DNA of 64,000 nucleotides, from contig CAISDJ010000060.1 of NCBI GenBank assembly GCA_903884105.1, forward strand, positions 1 through 64,000. The letters run 5' to 3'. A program made the translations under genes and the position numbers. The notes under the pieces were generated by a model. The model worked only from the letters and a program-made list of their open reading frames with translations. It did no database searches and was not told the origin of the DNA. Origin of the DNA: an uncultured Pseudomonadota bacterium. Lineage in GTDB: Bacteria; Pseudomonadota; Gammaproteobacteria; Steroidobacterales; Steroidobacteraceae. Positions within the stretch are counted from its first letter, which is position 1. Each line of letters opens with the position of its first letter. Shown in pieces: positions 50,028 through 61,766 of the stretch.

Positions 50028-53000
50028 GTGACGACACGAAGACTCGAAAACGGCCTGCCTGCGAAGCAGGGGCTCTACGACCCTCAGTTCGAACATGAGG
50101 CGTGCGGCGTTGGCTTCGTAGTTGACATAAAAGGGCGCAAATCGCACCGCATCGTCGAACAAGCGGTCGAGATCCTGAAGAACCTGGATCACCGCGGCGC
50201 CTGTGGGTGCGAGGTCAATACGGGTGACGGCGCCGGCATCCTCATGCAGATGCCTCATGCCTTCCTGAAGTTGGTTTGCGCGGAAGCGTCGATCGCGCTT
50301 CCCGAGCCGGGCTACTACGGCAGCGGCATCGTGTTCCTGCCGCGCGGACCCAACAAGCGTCGCCGCCTGGAGGAGAAGTTCGAGCAGATCGTGCAGTCCG
50401 AGGGCCAGTCGGTCCTCGGCTGGCGCACCGTGCCCACGGACAATTCGATGCTGGGCGAGACCGCGAGGTCGAGCGAGCCCTTCATGGCGCAGGTGTTCAT
50501 CGGCCGCGGCGCCGACGTCAAGAGCGAACTCGCGTTCGAGCGGAAGCTGTACGTCATTCGCAAGCGCGCGTACAGCGAAGTGCGGACTTCAACCGCGGAC
50601 GGCGCCGAGTCCTGGTACGCGCCCAGCCTGTCGGCACGGACATTCGTATACAAGGGCATGCTGCTGACGACGCAGCTCGACCAATACTTCATCGACCTGA
50701 AGTCGCCGGTGATGGAATCGGCGCTGGCTATCGTGCATTCGCGTTTTTCGACCAATACGTTCCCGAGCTGGGACCGCGCCCATCCCTACCGCTATATCGC
50801 CCACAACGGCGAGATCAACACGCTTCGCGGCAACATCAACTGGATGAAGGCGCGCGAGGCGCAGTTTGCGTCCGAGGCGTTTGGCGAGGACATGGAGAAG
50901 ATCCCGCCGATCATCAACCCGAACGGGTCGGACTCGGCCATGTTCGACAACACCCTGGAACTGCTCGTACTGGCGGGGCGCTCGCTGCCCCACGCCGTGA
51001 TGATGATGGTGCCGGAGCCCTGGTCGAACCACGAGAGCATGGACGACGCCACGCGGGCGTTCTACGAATATCACTCGACGCTGATGGAGCCTTGGGACGG
51101 CCCTGCCGCTATCGTATTCACCGACGGCACGCGCATCGGTGCGGTGCTCGACCGGAATGGCCTCAGGCCCTCGCGCTATTGCGTGACGGAGGATGGCCTG
51201 GTCGTCATGGCGTCCGAAACGGGCGTGCTCGACATCCCGGCCGCGCAGATCGTGCAGAAGGGACGCTTGCAGCCTGGACGCATGTTCCTCGTGGACACGG
51301 AACTCGGTCGCATCGTCGACGACAGCGAGATCAAGCGGGAAGTGGCCCGCGAGCGTCCCTATCGCGAGTGGCTGAACGAATACCTCGTCCATGTCGAGGA
51401 CCTGCCTGTCGCGCCAAAGGTGACGGTGCCGGATCACGACACGCTGCTCCATCGGCAGATCGCTTTCGGCTATACGTTCGAAGACCAGCGCCTGCTGATC
51501 GCGCCGATGGCACGCGACGGCGTCGAAGCCATCGGATCGATGGGCAACGATACGCCGCTTGCGGTGCTGTCCGCGCGGCCGCGCCTGCTGTTCGACTATT
51601 TCAAGCAGTTGTTCGCGCAGGTGACGAATCCGCCGATCGACTGTATCCGCGAAGAGCTGATCACGTCGTCCGAGGTCTTGCTGGGGGCCGAAGGTAACCT
51701 GCTCGAGCCGCGGCCCTCCGATTGCCGCCGCCTGCAGCTCAAGGGTCCTGTCCTCACGAACGAGGATTTCGCCAGGATCCGTCGTGTGGATCTGCCGCAA
51801 CTGAAGGTGGGCACTCTGACGATGCTGTTCCCCGCGATTCGCGGCGAAGCCGGCATGGTCAAGGCGATCGAGGAGCTCTGCGCCGAGGCGAAACGTCTCA
51901 TTGAAGAAGACGAATGCAGCATCCTGATCGTGAGCGATCGCGGCGTGGATCGGACCAACGCTCCCATTCCGTCGCTGCTCGCCATCTCGGCGCTGCATCA
52001 CTACCTGATCCGGGCGGGCCTGCGCACGCGAGCGAGCCTGGTACTGGAAGCCGGCGACGCACGCGAGATCCATCACTTCGCGCTCCTCATCGGCTACGGC
52101 TGCAGTGCTATCAATCCCTACGTCGCCTTCGAGACCATCGACGGCATGATCCGGGAGGACATGCTGCCGAACGTCGACCACAAGACGGCGTGCAAGAATT
52201 TCGTGAAGGCCGCCACCAAGGGCGTCGTGAAAGTGATGTCCAAGATGGGCATCTCTGCCGTGCAGAGCTATCACGGCGCGCAGGTGTTCGAGGCAGTCGG
52301 CCTGCACCAGCACGTCATCGACGAATATTTCGCCGGCACGCCCTCGCGCATTGGCGGCATCGGCGTCGAGCTGATTGCCAAGGAAGTCCTGATGCGCCAT
52401 CACGCCGCGTTCCCCGAGCGCGAGGTGAACGGGCACACGCTGCCGGTGGGCGGTTTGTACCAGTGGCGCGCAGAAGGCGAGCACCACCTGTTCAATCCGG
52501 AATCGATCCATCGCCTGCAGAAGGCGGTGCGTACCGGCAGCTACGCGACGTACAAGAGCTACGCACAGCTGATCAACGACCAGGCAAAGCGCCTGTCCAC
52601 GCTGCGCGGACTGCTCGATTTCAAGCCGGGCAAGGCCATCCCTCTCGACGAAGTCGAACCCGCTGAAGGCATCATGAAGCGCTTCAAGACAGGCGCGATG
52701 TCCTACGGGTCCATCAGCCAGGAAGCGCACGAGACGCTGGCCGTCGCAATGAACCGCATCGGCGGCAAGAGCAACACCGGCGAAGGCGGTGAGGATCCCG
52801 AGCGGTACAAGGCGATGCCGAATGGCGACTCGAAGAACTCGGCCATCAAGCAGGTGGCATCCGGCCGCTTCGGCGTGACCAGCGATTATCTCGTCAACGC
52901 ACGCGAACTGCAGATCAAGATGGCGCAGGGCGCAAAGCCAGGCGAGGGCGGCCAGCTGCCGGGTTCGAAGGTCTATCCGTGGATCGCGAAGACGCGGCAC

Positions 53001-54638
53001 ACGACGGCTGGCGTCGGCCTCATCTCGCCGCCGCCCCATCACGACATCTATTCCATCGAGGATCTCGCGGAGCTGATCCACGACCTCAAGAACGCCAACC
53101 GCCATGCGCGGATCAGCGTGAAGCTGGTAGCGGAGGTGGGCGTGGGCACCGTGGCTGCAGGCGTCGCGAAGGCGCATGCCGACGTCGTGCTCATCAGTGG
53201 CTATGACGGCGGCACGGGCGCGTCCCCGCAGACGTCGACGATGCATGCGGGCCTGCCCTGGGAGCTCGGCCTGGCCGAGACCCACCAGACGCTCGTGCTC
53301 AACAACCTGCGCAGCCGCATCGCAGTCGAAACCGACGGCCAGCTGAAGACCGGGCGCGACGTCGTCATCGCCGCGCTGCTCGGCGCAGAAGAGTTCGGCT
53401 TTGCCACTGCACCGCTCGTGGCGACCGGCTGCATCCTGATGCGAGTTTGTCACCTCAATACCTGCCCGGTAGGCGTTGCTACGCAGGATCCGAAGTTGCG
53501 CGAGCGGTTCGCGGGCAAGCCGGAGCATGTCGTGAACTTCATGCGCTTCATCGCCGATGACATGCGCGAGATCATGGCCCAGCTCGGCTTCCGCACCATC
53601 GAGGAGATGGTTGGCCACGTGGAGCGCCTCGAACCCCGCAAGGCCATCGACCACTGGAAGGCCAAGGGCTTCGATTTCAGCAATATCCTCTATCAGCCCG
53701 ACGTCGGACCCGAAGTGGGTCGCTATCACCAGATTCCGCAGGATCACGGCCTCGATAAATCGCTTGATCTCACGGTGCTGCTGGATCTGTGCAAGCCCGC
53801 CATTGAACGTCGTGAGTCGGTCATTGCCGACTTGCCGATCCGCAACGTCAATCGCGTTGTCGGCACGATCACGGGCAGCGAAGTGACCAAGCGCTGGGGC
53901 GCGCGCGGATTGCCCGAGGACACGATCCGCATCCGCTTCAAGGGCTCGGCCGGCCAGAGCTTCGGCGCGTTCCTGCCCCGTGGCATGACGTTCCATCTCG
54001 AAGGCGACGGCAACGACTACGTCGGCAAGGGCCTCTCCGGCGGCAAGCTTGCCATCTATCCGTCGCCCGAGGCGAAGTTCAAGGCGGAGGACAACGTCAT
54101 CGTCGGCAATGTCTGCCTGTACGGCGCGACGAGCGGTGAGGTGTATATCCGCGGCGGCGCCGGCGAACGCTTTGCCGTGCGCAACAGCGGCGCCCAGGCT
54201 GTCGTCGAGAGCATCGGCGATCATGGCTGCGAATACATGACCGGCGGGCGCGTCGTCGTGTTGGGTCGTGCGGGACGGAATTTTGGTGCGGGCATGTCGG
54301 GCGGCGTTGCCTATGTGTTCGATGAGCAAGGCGATTTCGGGACGCGCGTCAACCGCCAGATGGTCGACATCGAACCGCTCGACGATGCAGAAGAGCTGAT
54401 CGAATTGCGCGTGATGGTCGAGTCGCACCGGACGATGACCGGAAGCGCAAAGGCGCAGGCCATCCTGGATAGCTGGCCGGCCCTCTCCGCGAAGTTCGTC
54501 AAGGTCATGCCGCGCGACTACAAGCGCATGCTGGCCGGCATCCGCCGTGCGCACCAGCAGGGCCTGTCCGGCGAGGAAGCCATCATGGTTGCCTTCGAAG
54601 AAAACGCCCGCGACCTGTCACGGGTCGGCGGCAACTGA
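50028..54638 (+). CDS. gltB: Glutamate synthase large subunit
   Basis: 1536 residues, full length. N-terminal glutaminase domain with nucleophile C26 after a short propeptide (HEACGVGFV), central domain, FMN-binding synthase domain ([32 protein letters not shown]) and the 3Fe-4S cysteines in [15 protein letters not shown], then the GXGXG beta-helix domain ([20 protein letters not shown]). It makes two glutamates from glutamine and 2-oxoglutarate with NADPH, together with GltD. GTG start. Confidence 0.97.
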   Translation: MTTRRLENGLPAKQGLYDPQFEHEACGVGFVVDIKGRKSHRIVEQAVEILKNLDHRGACGCEVNTGDGAGILMQMPHAFLKLVCAEASIALPEPGYYGSGIVFLPRGPNKRRRLEEKFEQIVQSEGQSVLGWRTVPTDNSMLGETARSSEPFMAQVFIGRGADVKSELAFERKLYVIRKRAYSEVRTSTADGAESWYAPSLSARTFVYKGMLLTTQLDQYFIDLKSPVMESALAIVHSRFSTNTFPSWDRAHPYRYIAHNGEINTLRGNINWMKAREAQFASEAFGEDMEKIPPIINPNGSDSAMFDNTLELLVLAGRSLPHAVMMMVPEPWSNHESMDDATRAFYEYHSTLMEPWDGPAAIVFTDGTRIGAVLDRNGLRPSRYCVTEDGLVVMASETGVLDIPAAQIVQKGRLQPGRMFLVDTELGRIVDDSEIKREVARERPYREWLNEYLVHVEDLPVAPKVTVPDHDTLLHRQIAFGYTFEDQRLLIAPMARDGVEAIGSMGNDTPLAVLSARPRLLFDYFKQLFAQVTNPPIDCIREELITSSEVLLGAEGNLLEPRPSDCRRLQLKGPVLTNEDFARIRRVDLPQLKVGTLTMLFPAIRGEAGMVKAIEELCAEAKRLIEEDECSILIVSDRGVDRTNAPIPSLLAISALHHYLIRAGLRTRASLVLEAGDAREIHHFALLIGYGCSAINPYVAFETIDGMIREDMLPNVDHKTACKNFVKAATKGVVKVMSKMGISAVQSYHGAQVFEAVGLHQHVIDEYFAGTPSRIGGIGVELIAKEVLMRHHAAFPEREVNGHTLPVGGLYQWRAEGEHHLFNPESIHRLQKAVRTGSYATYKSYAQLINDQAKRLSTLRGLLDFKPGKAIPLDEVEPAEGIMKRFKTGAMSYGSISQEAHETLAVAMNRIGGKSNTGEGGEDPERYKAMPNGDSKNSAIKQVASGRFGVTSDYLVNARELQIKMAQGAKPGEGGQLPGSKVYPWIAKTRHTTAGVGLISPPPHHDIYSIEDLAELIHDLKNANRHARISVKLVAEVGVGTVAAGVAKAHADVVLISGYDGGTGASPQTSTMHAGLPWELGLAETHQTLVLNNLRSRIAVETDGQLKTGRDVVIAALLGAEEFGFATAPLVATGCILMRVCHLNTCPVGVATQDPKLRERFAGKPEHVVNFMRFIADDMREIMAQLGFRTIEEMVGHVERLEPRKAIDHWKAKGFDFSNILYQPDVGPEVGRYHQIPQDHGLDKSLDLTVLLDLCKPAIERRESVIADLPIRNVNRVVGTITGSEVTKRWGARGLPEDTIRIRFKGSAGQSFGAFLPRGMTFHLEGDGNDYVGKGLSGGKLAIYPSPEAKFKAEDNVIVGNVCLYGATSGEVYIRGGAGERFAVRNSGAQAVVESIGDHGCEYMTGGRVVVLGRAGRNFGAGMSGGVAYVFDEQGDFGTRVNRQMVDIEPLDDAEELIELRVMVESHRTMTGSAKAQAILDSWPALSAKFVKVMPRDYKRMLAGIRRAHQQGLSGEEAIMVAFEENARDLSRVGGN

Positions 54639-54660
54639 TACGGATTACAAGAACGACGTC

Positions 54661-56145
54661 ATGGGCAAACCGACGGGCTTTATCGAATACCTGCGCGAGC
54701 TGCCGGTGGACCGGTCACCGGCCGACCGCGTGGGCGACTGGAATGAATTCCATCACCACATGGAAGAGAAGCGGCTGAAGTCGCAGGCGGCCCGTTGCAT
54801 GGACTGCGGCGTGCCGTTCTGCCATACCGGCACGCTGATCAGCGGCATGGCCTCGGGCTGCCCGGTCAACAACCTCATTCCGGAATGGAACGACCTGGTC
54901 TATCGCGGCCTGTGGCGCGAAGCGCTTGAGCGTCTCAACAAGACCAACAACTTCCCGGAGTTCACGGGGCGCGTGTGCCCTGCACCCTGTGAAGGATCGT
55001 GCGTGCTCGGCATCAGCAGTCCGCCGGTCACGATCAAGAACATCGAAAACACCATCATCGAGCACGGCTGGGAAGAGGGCTGGATCATCCCGAGTGCGCC
55101 CGCGGTACGGACCGGCAAGAAGGTTGCGGTGGTGGGTTCGGGTCCGGCGGGCCTGGCCGCAGCCGCGCAACTCAACCACGCTGGCCATGCCGTGACGGTA
55201 TTCGAGCGCGCGGACCGTCCCGGCGGCTTGTTGATGTACGGCATCCCGAACATGAAGCTCGAGAAGCAGGCTGTCGTCCTGCGGCGGATCAAGCACATGG
55301 AGCAGGAGGGTATCAAGTTCGTCTGCAACGCGAATGTCGGTGGCAATGTGGCAACGGCCAAGCTCCGCGAGGAGTTCGACGCCGTCGTGCTGTGCACGGG
55401 AGCCACCAAGGCGCGTGACCTGTCCGCAGAAGGGCGTGCTCTGAAGGGCGTGCATTTCGCGATGGATTACCTGACGCACAGCACGCAAGCGCTGCTCGGA
55501 AAAGGGTCCGATACGAGCCCGATCCATGCCAGGGCCAAGAATGTCGTGGTCTTGGGCGGCGGCGACACCGGGACGGACTGCGTCGGCACCGCTGTGCGCC
55601 AGCTGTGCAGGAATGTGGTGCAGATCGAGATCATGCCGCAGCCACCGATGGATCGCGCCGATGACAACCCGTGGCCGGAGTGGCCCAAGGTCTACAAGAT
55701 GGACTACGGTCAGGAAGAAGCGGCCGCGAAGTTCGGCAGCGATCCACGCGTCTACCAGACCACGCTGAAGCGGTTCGTGGGCGACGGCCAGGGCGCCGTG
55801 CAGGCGATCGTGACCGTGCAGATCCGCTGGGACAAGAACGACAAGGGCCAGTTCGTGCCGGTCGAGGTGCCTGGAACGGAAAAGACGCAGGCTGCCGAGC
55901 TCGTGCTGCTGGCCATGGGCTTCATTGGTCCCGAGCTGCATCTCCTCGGCGAACTCGGGGTCGAGCTCGATCCGCGCACCAATGTGAAAGCGGAACATGG
56001 GCAGTTCATCACGAGCGTTCCGGGCATCTTCGCGGCGGGCGATTGCCGTCGCGGCCAGAGCCTGGTCGTATGGGCGATCAATGAGGGACGGGGCGCCGCC
56101 CGCGAGTGCGACCGTTACCTGATGGGGAATACGGACCTGCCATGA
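54661..56145 (+). CDS. gltD: Glutamate synthase small subunit
   Basis: 494 residues. N-terminal 4Fe-4S region ([43 protein letters not shown]), FAD site [22 protein letters not shown] site [20 protein letters not shown], and the C-terminal [16 protein letters not shown]. It passes electrons from NADPH to GltB. Starts 22 bases after gltB. Confidence 0.97.
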   Translation: MGKPTGFIEYLRELPVDRSPADRVGDWNEFHHHMEEKRLKSQAARCMDCGVPFCHTGTLISGMASGCPVNNLIPEWNDLVYRGLWREALERLNKTNNFPEFTGRVCPAPCEGSCVLGISSPPVTIKNIENTIIEHGWEEGWIIPSAPAVRTGKKVAVVGSGPAGLAAAAQLNHAGHAVTVFERADRPGGLLMYGIPNMKLEKQAVVLRRIKHMEQEGIKFVCNANVGGNVATAKLREEFDAVVLCTGATKARDLSAEGRALKGVHFAMDYLTHSTQALLGKGSDTSPIHARAKNVVVLGGGDTGTDCVGTAVRQLCRNVVQIEIMPQPPMDRADDNPWPEWPKVYKMDYGQEEAAAKFGSDPRVYQTTLKRFVGDGQGAVQAIVTVQIRWDKNDKGQFVPVEVPGTEKTQAAELVLLAMGFIGPELHLLGELGVELDPRTNVKAEHGQFITSVPGIFAAGDCRRGQSLVVWAINEGRGAARECDRYLMGNTDLP

Positions 56146-57659
56146 CGAATCTGTATCGCCGCTTCGAAGCGACGTTCCAGTCCCACTCCGACAAGGGTCT
56201 CATCGACATCGGCGGCCGGCTGCTCACGGGACGGGAGCTGGACGATGCGGCGGCGCGCTACGCAGCGGTACTGCGGGATGCAGGCCTCAAAGCCGGTGAC
56301 CGGCTCGCCATGCAGGTCGAGAAGTCGCTTGAGAATGTCTTCGTCTACCTTGGCTGCCTGCGCCTCGGCGCGATCTACATGCCGCTCAATACGGCGTACC
56401 AGCCGGCGGAGATCAGTTATTTCCTTGGGGATGCCACGCCGCGTGTACTGGTCGCTGCACCCGAAAAGCGGGCGGTGCTGGAGCCGGTGGCGAACGCCGC
56501 TGGAGTTGCATCGCTGCTGACACTGGGCACGAGTGGTGACGGCGACCTGCCGGAGCGCGCCGCGCGCGCCCAGCCATTCACCGAGGTGTGCGATTGCGCT
56601 GACGATGACCTTGCGGTGATCTGCTACACCTCGGGGACGACGGGTCGCTCCAAGGGCGCGATGATCACCCACGACAACCTCATCTCGAACGCAGCCACGC
56701 TGGTCGACCTGTGGGCCTTCACCGACCGCGATGTGTTGTTGCATGCGTTGCCGCTGTACCACATCCACGGGCTGTTCGTGGCGCTGCACTGTGCCTTCTT
56801 CAGCGGTGCGAAGATCCTGTTGTTGCCGAAGTTCGACGGGCAGGTGCTCGACATGCTCTCGAGGTCGACGGTCATGATGGGCGTGCCCACGTTCTATACG
56901 CGGCTGCTCGCCGATCCGCGACTGGATCGTGATCGGGTGAAGACCGTGCGGCTCTTCATTTCCGGTTCGGCACCGCTGCTACCGGATACTTTCGCGGAAT
57001 TCGAGGCCCGCACCGGGCATCGCATCCTCGAACGGTACGGCATGACCGAGACGCAGATGATCAGCTCGAATCCGCTCCACGGGGACCGTCATCCAGGAAC
57101 AGTGGGGCTGCCGCTGCCCGGAGTGGAAGTGCGCATTGCCGATGAGCACGGCCTCGCCGTGCCCATCGACGAGATCGGTGTGATCGAGGTCCGCGGGCCG
57201 AATGTCTGCAAGGGCTATTGGCAGATGCCGGCCAAGACCAAGGCCGAAATCCGTCCCGATGGGTTTTTCATCACGGGCGACCTCGGGATGATGGAGCCGG
57301 ACGGCTATGTCCGCATCGTCGGCCGTGCCAAGGACCTCATCATCTCCGGCGGCCTCAATGTCTATCCGAAGGAGATCGAGGAAGCCATTGATGCGCTGCC
57401 CGGCGTGGCCGAGAGTGCCGTGTTCGGCGTGCCGCATCCGGATTTTGGCGAGGTGGTGATGGCGGCGGTCGTGGTAAAGGCGGGGGCGACGGTGACCGAG
57501 GCGGCCTTGATTGCGACGCTGCGCGAGCAGCTGGCGGCCTTCAAGACGCCGAAGCAGATACTCCTGATGCCTGAGCTGCCGCGCAACGCGATGGCCAAGG
57601 TGCAGAAGGCCGTGCTGCGCCAGCAGTTCGGCGATACCTACACCCAGCCCCGAGCCTGA
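56142..57659 (+). CDS. matB: Malonyl-CoA synthetase-like acyl-CoA ligase
   Basis: 505 residues of the ANL superfamily. ATP loop [74 protein letters not shown] and the C-terminal catalytic lysine in [11 protein letters not shown]. The [15 protein letters not shown] and RYGMTET segments are typical of MatB, which makes malonyl-CoA from malonate. Start overlaps the gltD stop (ATGA), an unusual partnership. Another short dicarboxylate or acyl substrate cannot be excluded. Confidence 0.82.
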   Translation: MTNLYRRFEATFQSHSDKGLIDIGGRLLTGRELDDAAARYAAVLRDAGLKAGDRLAMQVEKSLENVFVYLGCLRLGAIYMPLNTAYQPAEISYFLGDATPRVLVAAPEKRAVLEPVANAAGVASLLTLGTSGDGDLPERAARAQPFTEVCDCADDDLAVICYTSGTTGRSKGAMITHDNLISNAATLVDLWAFTDRDVLLHALPLYHIHGLFVALHCAFFSGAKILLLPKFDGQVLDMLSRSTVMMGVPTFYTRLLADPRLDRDRVKTVRLFISGSAPLLPDTFAEFEARTGHRILERYGMTETQMISSNPLHGDRHPGTVGLPLPGVEVRIADEHGLAVPIDEIGVIEVRGPNVCKGYWQMPAKTKAEIRPDGFFITGDLGMMEPDGYVRIVGRAKDLIISGGLNVYPKEIEEAIDALPGVAESAVFGVPHPDFGEVVMAAVVVKAGATVTEAALIATLREQLAAFKTPKQILLMPELPRNAMAKVQKAVLRQQFGDTYTQPRA

Positions 57660-57665
57660 ATCCGG

Positions 57666-58271
57666 CTAGCGAAACGCCTTCGCCGCGATCAGGCTGCGCT
57701 GAACGGCTGTGAGCACACAGAGTCCTGCGAAGACCCACGCGAGCAGGGCGAAGTGCGCGGGCCACAGCAGCATCGCCACGAAGAAGGCGATGGTCTCTGC
57801 GCCTTCCATCAGTCCCACCGAATAGAAGAACGCCTTGGGGCGCGAGGCCTCCGGTTGCAGCCCGCGCTTGGCGGCGAGTGCGGCAAACGCGAGGAAGCTC
57901 GCACCGGTGAGCAGGAAGCTGGCGAGCAGCGCGGCCGCAGGCAACGCGTTTTCTTGCGGATTCGAGAGCGCCAGCCCGAACGGCACACCGGCATAGAATA
58001 CATAGTCGGCAACGCTGTCGAGATAGCCGCCGAAGTCGGTCCTGAGGGTTGAGCGTGCAATGGAGCCATCCACGCCGTCCAGCAATCGGTTCAACGCCAG
58101 CAGTGACAAGCCCACCGCGTACTGCCGTGTCGCGAGGACGAACACCAGCACCACTGCCAGGCCAAGGCCGGCCAGAGTCACGCTGTTGGCCGACACACCC
58201 GATTCGGCCAGTGTGCGACCCACGGCATTCAGGGGTCGCGCCAGTAGTCGCTGCAGAGAGGCATCGATCAT
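57666..58271 (-). CDS. ynjF: CDP-alcohol phosphatidyltransferase (YnjF-like)
   Basis: 201 residues, about the size of E. coli YnjF. The family motif is complete in LDGVDGSIARSTLRTDFGGY followed by LDSVAD (DG-x2-AR-x7-G-x3-D-x3-D), with five to six hydrophobic helices. It transfers a phosphatidyl group from CDP-diacylglycerol to an unknown alcohol. It is the last gene of the ynj operon, overlapping ynjD by four bases; the order matches E. coli, where ynjF also follows ynjBCD (with ynjE between). Confidence 0.85.
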   Translation of the reverse strand: MIDASLQRLLARPLNAVGRTLAESGVSANSVTLAGLGLAVVLVFVLATRQYAVGLSLLALNRLLDGVDGSIARSTLRTDFGGYLDSVADYVFYAGVPFGLALSNPQENALPAAALLASFLLTGASFLAFAALAAKRGLQPEASRPKAFFYSVGLMEGAETIAFFVAMLLWPAHFALLAWVFAGLCVLTAVQRSLIAAKAFR

Positions 58272-58921
58272 GGTATCGCTCCAAGGCCCTCGAGTCGGAT
58301 CACCGGACCTTGAGCGGCGGCGACATCTTCTGCGTCGTGGGTCACGAGCAGCGTGGGCAATTGACGGCGCTTGACCTCGTCGAATACCACTGTGCGGATG
58401 CTCATCCTCGTGTCGTCGTCCAGATGCGCAAAGGGTTCGTCGAGCAGCAGTGCCTTGGGCTCGGACAGCAGCGTTCGCAGCAGCGCGACGCGGGCCCGCT
58501 GACCTCCTGACAGGGTGGCTGGATCGCGTGGTCCAAAGCCTCCGAGCCCGAAAGACGCCAAGGCTGCTGCGATTGCCTCGCTGCGCTTGCCGGCCGGAAC
58601 CCCACTCCGCCTCAAGCCAAAAGCGAGATTGCCCTCTACACTCAAGTGGGGGAACAGCAGATCGTCCTGGAACAGGATGCCGAGTCCTCGGCGCTCCGGC
58701 GGCCAAGCCGTGATGTCTTGGTCGTCGATCAGCACTTGTCCGCTGGCAGTGAAGGCGGGCGGCAATACGCCGCACAGGTACGCGAGCAGGCTGGACTTAC
58801 CGGTACCGCTGCGACCGGCAATCGAAAGGATCTCGCCAGGTTGAATTTTCGCATCGAGGGGCCCGAGCAGTGTCTTGTCGCCGACACGCAGCGAGACTCC
58901 CTTGAGCGTCAACGAGCTCAC
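58268..58921 (-). CDS. ynjD: ABC transporter ATPase YnjD
   Basis: 217 residues, short as in YnjD. Walker A GRSGTGKSSLLAYL, Q-loop LFQDDLLFPHLSVEGNL, signature LSGGQRARVALLRTLL, Walker B LLLDEPFAHLDD, switch His in LVTHDAEDV. GTG start at 58921 overlaps the ynjC stop (GTGA). Energises the YnjC permease. Confidence 0.9.
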   Translation of the reverse strand: MSSLTLKGVSLRVGDKTLLGPLDAKIQPGEILSIAGRSGTGKSSLLAYLCGVLPPAFTASGQVLIDDQDITAWPPERRGLGILFQDDLLFPHLSVEGNLAFGLRRSGVPAGKRSEAIAAALASFGLGGFGPRDPATLSGGQRARVALLRTLLSEPKALLLDEPFAHLDDDTRMSIRTVVFDEVKRRQLPTLLVTHDAEDVAAAQGPVIRLEGLGAIP

Positions 58922-60561
58922 GTCGGCATGCCCTGCCGATGGGTGAAGAGCCGGCGCGAGACACCTGCGGTGACGGCGAACACTGCGAGCGGCAACAGCG
59001 CCTGCATCACGCCGTAGCTTGCTGCGGAGCGCAGGTCGCCGGAGCTCATGGCGACGGCGGCTTCTGTCGTCACCGTGACGATACGGCCACCGCCTGCAAA
59101 CTGCGTGGGAAGGTACAGCGCCATGCTGACGGCGAAGCAGAGGCCGGCGGCAATGAGTATTGAGCGGAGCAGTTGCGGCAACAGGATGCGTACCCACGTT
59201 GTGACAGGACCCGCGCCCAGTGTACGCGAGACGATTCGATAGCCAGGAGAGAGCTGTGCTCGCGCCTCTGCAAGCACGACCCAGGCATAGGGCAGCACGA
59301 AGAGCAGATGACTCCACAGCACTCCGCACCAGGTGCCGTCCAGATGGAGCCGGAGCAGCATCGTCTGCATGCCAAACAGGAACGCCATTTGCGGAATCAC
59401 GAGCGGAATGAACAGCAGCACCGCAAGACGACGCCGCGCCAATGGACTGTCGTGCAACGCTTCCGCGACGGCCAGCACGATTCCGATGGCGATAACGGTC
59501 GCGGCGAGGCCGACCGTGACGGATGCAGTCACGGCACGTTGCATGTCACTGATGCCTTGCGTCCAGGCTGCAATCGACAGCTGGGCAGGCCATACGGACG
59601 GGAAGCGCCACGTGCCACCCACGCTGCGGATGAGCAGCGCTCCCAGCGCGGCTCCGCCGAGTCCGAGGGCCACGCGGCTGGCGTTCCTGGCCGCCATCCC
59701 ATCGAGATTCAGGGAAGGTACGCGGTCGCCGTTCGTCGCCCATGCCTGCCAACGCTGGCGGACGACGGATGTGGCCATGCCCGCCACCAGGCCGACAACC
59801 GCCACGCTGATCAGCAGCAGGAGCAGGGCACCCGCGTAAGCCTTCGACTGAGTTGCGAGGTTGGCGTCCGTAAACCAGCTCCACACGAGCAGCGAGAGCG
59901 TGGGTGGCGTGGTGGGCCCGAGCGCGAGCGACATCTCGACATTTGTCAGGCCGAACACCAGGACCGCCGCCGTTGCAAAGCGTGCCTGACGCTGCAGCAA
60001 CGGGGCCACGGCGACGAACCATGTCTTGAACACACCGTAGCCGAGCACGCGACCCTGGGTCACGAGCCGGCTGGCAGGCACTTGCGACAACGCACCCAGC
60101 AGCACAAGGATCAGGAACGGCACTTCCTTGACGATCAGTCCGAGGGTCAGGGCCAGACCCAAGGAATCCTGGACGGTGGCCCAGTCCGGTGGCTGCTCGA
60201 AGCCCGTGGCCCATGGCGAGAGTGCACGCAACACCAGTCCGGAAGGCGACAGCAACAGCACGAGTCCAATCGCGATGGCGACGTGCGGTGTTGCGAGCGT
60301 CGGCAGCGCGGCAAGGCGCAACGTTGTGTGTCGCAGCCGTGAGAACGCCACCGCCACCGCGACGTGGGCGAGGGTGAGTGCAATCAGTGTCGAGACGACC
60401 CCGGTGCCGATCGCAAGCAACGCGGCGATCGGTAGCCCGGGCTCGAGCAGGAGTTCATGCCATGCAGAGGCGGAGAGTCCCCCCAGCACCGTTCCCATGA
60501 ATCCCGCTACAACCGGCCCTACGCCGACGAACAGTAGCAACGCGATGGGCAATCCCTTCAT
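58918..60561 (-). CDS. ynjC: ABC transporter permease YnjC
   Basis: 547 residues, a duplicated binding-protein-dependent permease with about twelve helices, like the fused FbpB/ThiP type. EAA-like loops are seen in each half (around GALSQVPASRLVTQGRVLGYG and EARAQLSPGYRIVSRTLGAG). The start at 60561 overlaps the ynjB stop (ATGA). The frame is open upstream but that part is inside ynjB. Confidence 0.88.
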   Translation of the reverse strand: MKGLPIALLLFVGVGPVVAGFMGTVLGGLSASAWHELLLEPGLPIAALLAIGTGVVSTLIALTLAHVAVAVAFSRLRHTTLRLAALPTLATPHVAIAIGLVLLLSPSGLVLRALSPWATGFEQPPDWATVQDSLGLALTLGLIVKEVPFLILVLLGALSQVPASRLVTQGRVLGYGVFKTWFVAVAPLLQRQARFATAAVLVFGLTNVEMSLALGPTTPPTLSLLVWSWFTDANLATQSKAYAGALLLLLISVAVVGLVAGMATSVVRQRWQAWATNGDRVPSLNLDGMAARNASRVALGLGGAALGALLIRSVGGTWRFPSVWPAQLSIAAWTQGISDMQRAVTASVTVGLAATVIAIGIVLAVAEALHDSPLARRRLAVLLFIPLVIPQMAFLFGMQTMLLRLHLDGTWCGVLWSHLLFVLPYAWVVLAEARAQLSPGYRIVSRTLGAGPVTTWVRILLPQLLRSILIAAGLCFAVSMALYLPTQFAGGGRIVTVTTEAAVAMSSGDLRSAASYGVMQALLPLAVFAVTAGVSRRLFTHRQGMPT

Positions 60562-61766
60562 CGTGCGCCGTAGCGGAGCGACCACGCGCGTTCCAGTGCT
60601 GGGGTCCAAGACGGGTGAGGTTCCAGCAACAAGGGGCCCGGCGCGGGCGACGCGGCGTCCCGTCCACCGGTCCCGAAGAGTGCCCGTTCAGCCGGGGTCA
60701 GCGCGGCCATGGCGAGCACAGTGGGATCGCCCCAGTGGGCGATATCGGACTTGCGGGCTTGCGCCGCGGGGGACAGCAGGAAGTTGGCGACGACCCGGGC
60801 AGCGGCGCTCGCTGAGGAGTTGAAGGGAATCGCGAGGAAGTGGCTATTGCCCAGGGCGCCTTGAGCGAAGTGCACGCCGCGAATGGAGTCGGGCAGCTCG
60901 CGAGCGCGAATGGCGCGTGCAGCCTCGGAAGGGTTGAACGCCAGCAGCCAGTCCACTTCACCGTCCCCCAGCAACCGGCGCTGTTCCGGTGAGCTGCGGG
61001 GGAAGGCGCGACCCGAACGCCATAGATGGGGGTGCGCTGCGTCGAGCCACGTCCACAAGGGTTGAGTCACGACATCGAAGTCCGATGACACGGGTTGCTG
61101 GAGCCGCGCAGCGTCGGCAGCCAACAACAGCAGCATCTGCTTGAGGAAACTCGTGCCTATGAAATCCGGCGGCTGCGGGTAGGTGAAACGGGCAGGATGC
61201 GCACGGATCCACGCAAGCAGGGCCTGGGGGTCGCGCGGTGGTGAAGTCTTGATGGCGGCGCCATCGTAGAAGAGAGTAAACCGCGCGCCGCCCCAGGGCA
61301 TTTCGAGCCCAGCGGTAGGCAACGTGAAATCCGTGCGCTGCGTGGGGTCCGACGCATCAAGCAAGCGCGCGTGCGGCAGCGAGTCCACCCACGGCCCATA
61401 CAGCAGGCCGGCTGCCTTCAGGCTCGCGAAGTTCTCGCCGTTGATCCACATCAGGTCGACGGAGCCGCCTGTCGTGCGGCCCGCCGCCTTTTCCGCCTGG
61501 ACGCGGGTGACGGCTTCTGCAATGTCGGTGACCTTGACCAGGACGAGCTTCACGCCGTAGCGACGCTGCACCACGTCGCCCGCCCAGGCGATGTACCGAT
61601 TGATGGCCGCATCGCCTCCCCACGCGTCGAAGTACACCGTCTGGCCGCGCGCCGCTTTTTCAACGGCTGCCCAATCAACGTTGCCCTGTGCCGCGCCTGC
61701 GGTCTGGCAGAGCGCAGCGCACGCCAGGAAGGCTGTAGTCCGCCAGTGGCGCAGCAGGCTTCGCAT
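60558..61766 (-). CDS. ynjB: ABC transporter substrate-binding protein YnjB
   Basis: 402 residues; signal peptide MRSLLRHWRTTAFLACAALC cleaved after GAA. The family pattern includes VYFDAWGGDAAINRYIAW near the start, VDLMWINGENFASLKAAGLL and the C-terminal LSPAAQARKSDIAHWGDPTV. It is a periplasmic binding protein of the YnjB group, related to thiamine and iron-binding proteins; the ligand is unknown. Its start overlaps the stop of the TonB receptor gene by one base, so outer- and inner-membrane steps are co-translated. Confidence 0.9.
   Translation of the reverse strand: MRSLLRHWRTTAFLACAALCQTAGAAQGNVDWAAVEKAARGQTVYFDAWGGDAAINRYIAWAGDVVQRRYGVKLVLVKVTDIAEAVTRVQAEKAAGRTTGGSVDLMWINGENFASLKAAGLLYGPWVDSLPHARLLDASDPTQRTDFTLPTAGLEMPWGGARFTLFYDGAAIKTSPPRDPQALLAWIRAHPARFTYPQPPDFIGTSFLKQMLLLLAADAARLQQPVSSDFDVVTQPLWTWLDAAHPHLWRSGRAFPRSSPEQRRLLGDGEVDWLLAFNPSEAARAIRARELPDSIRGVHFAQGALGNSHFLAIPFNSSASAAARVVANFLLSPAAQARKSDIAHWGDPTVLAMAALTPAERALFGTGGRDAASPAPGPLLLEPHPSWTPALERAWSLRYGAR

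Noticed and set aside
50589-54554. A 1321-codon open frame antisense to gltB.
   Set aside because: It is a by-product of GC-rich codon use opposite a fully conserved gene; it has no ribosome site or recognisable domain.
58272-58775. Extension of the CDP-alcohol phosphatidyltransferase frame.
   Set aside because: It overlaps ynjD in another frame; ATG at 58271 matches the family start and the ATGA overlap.
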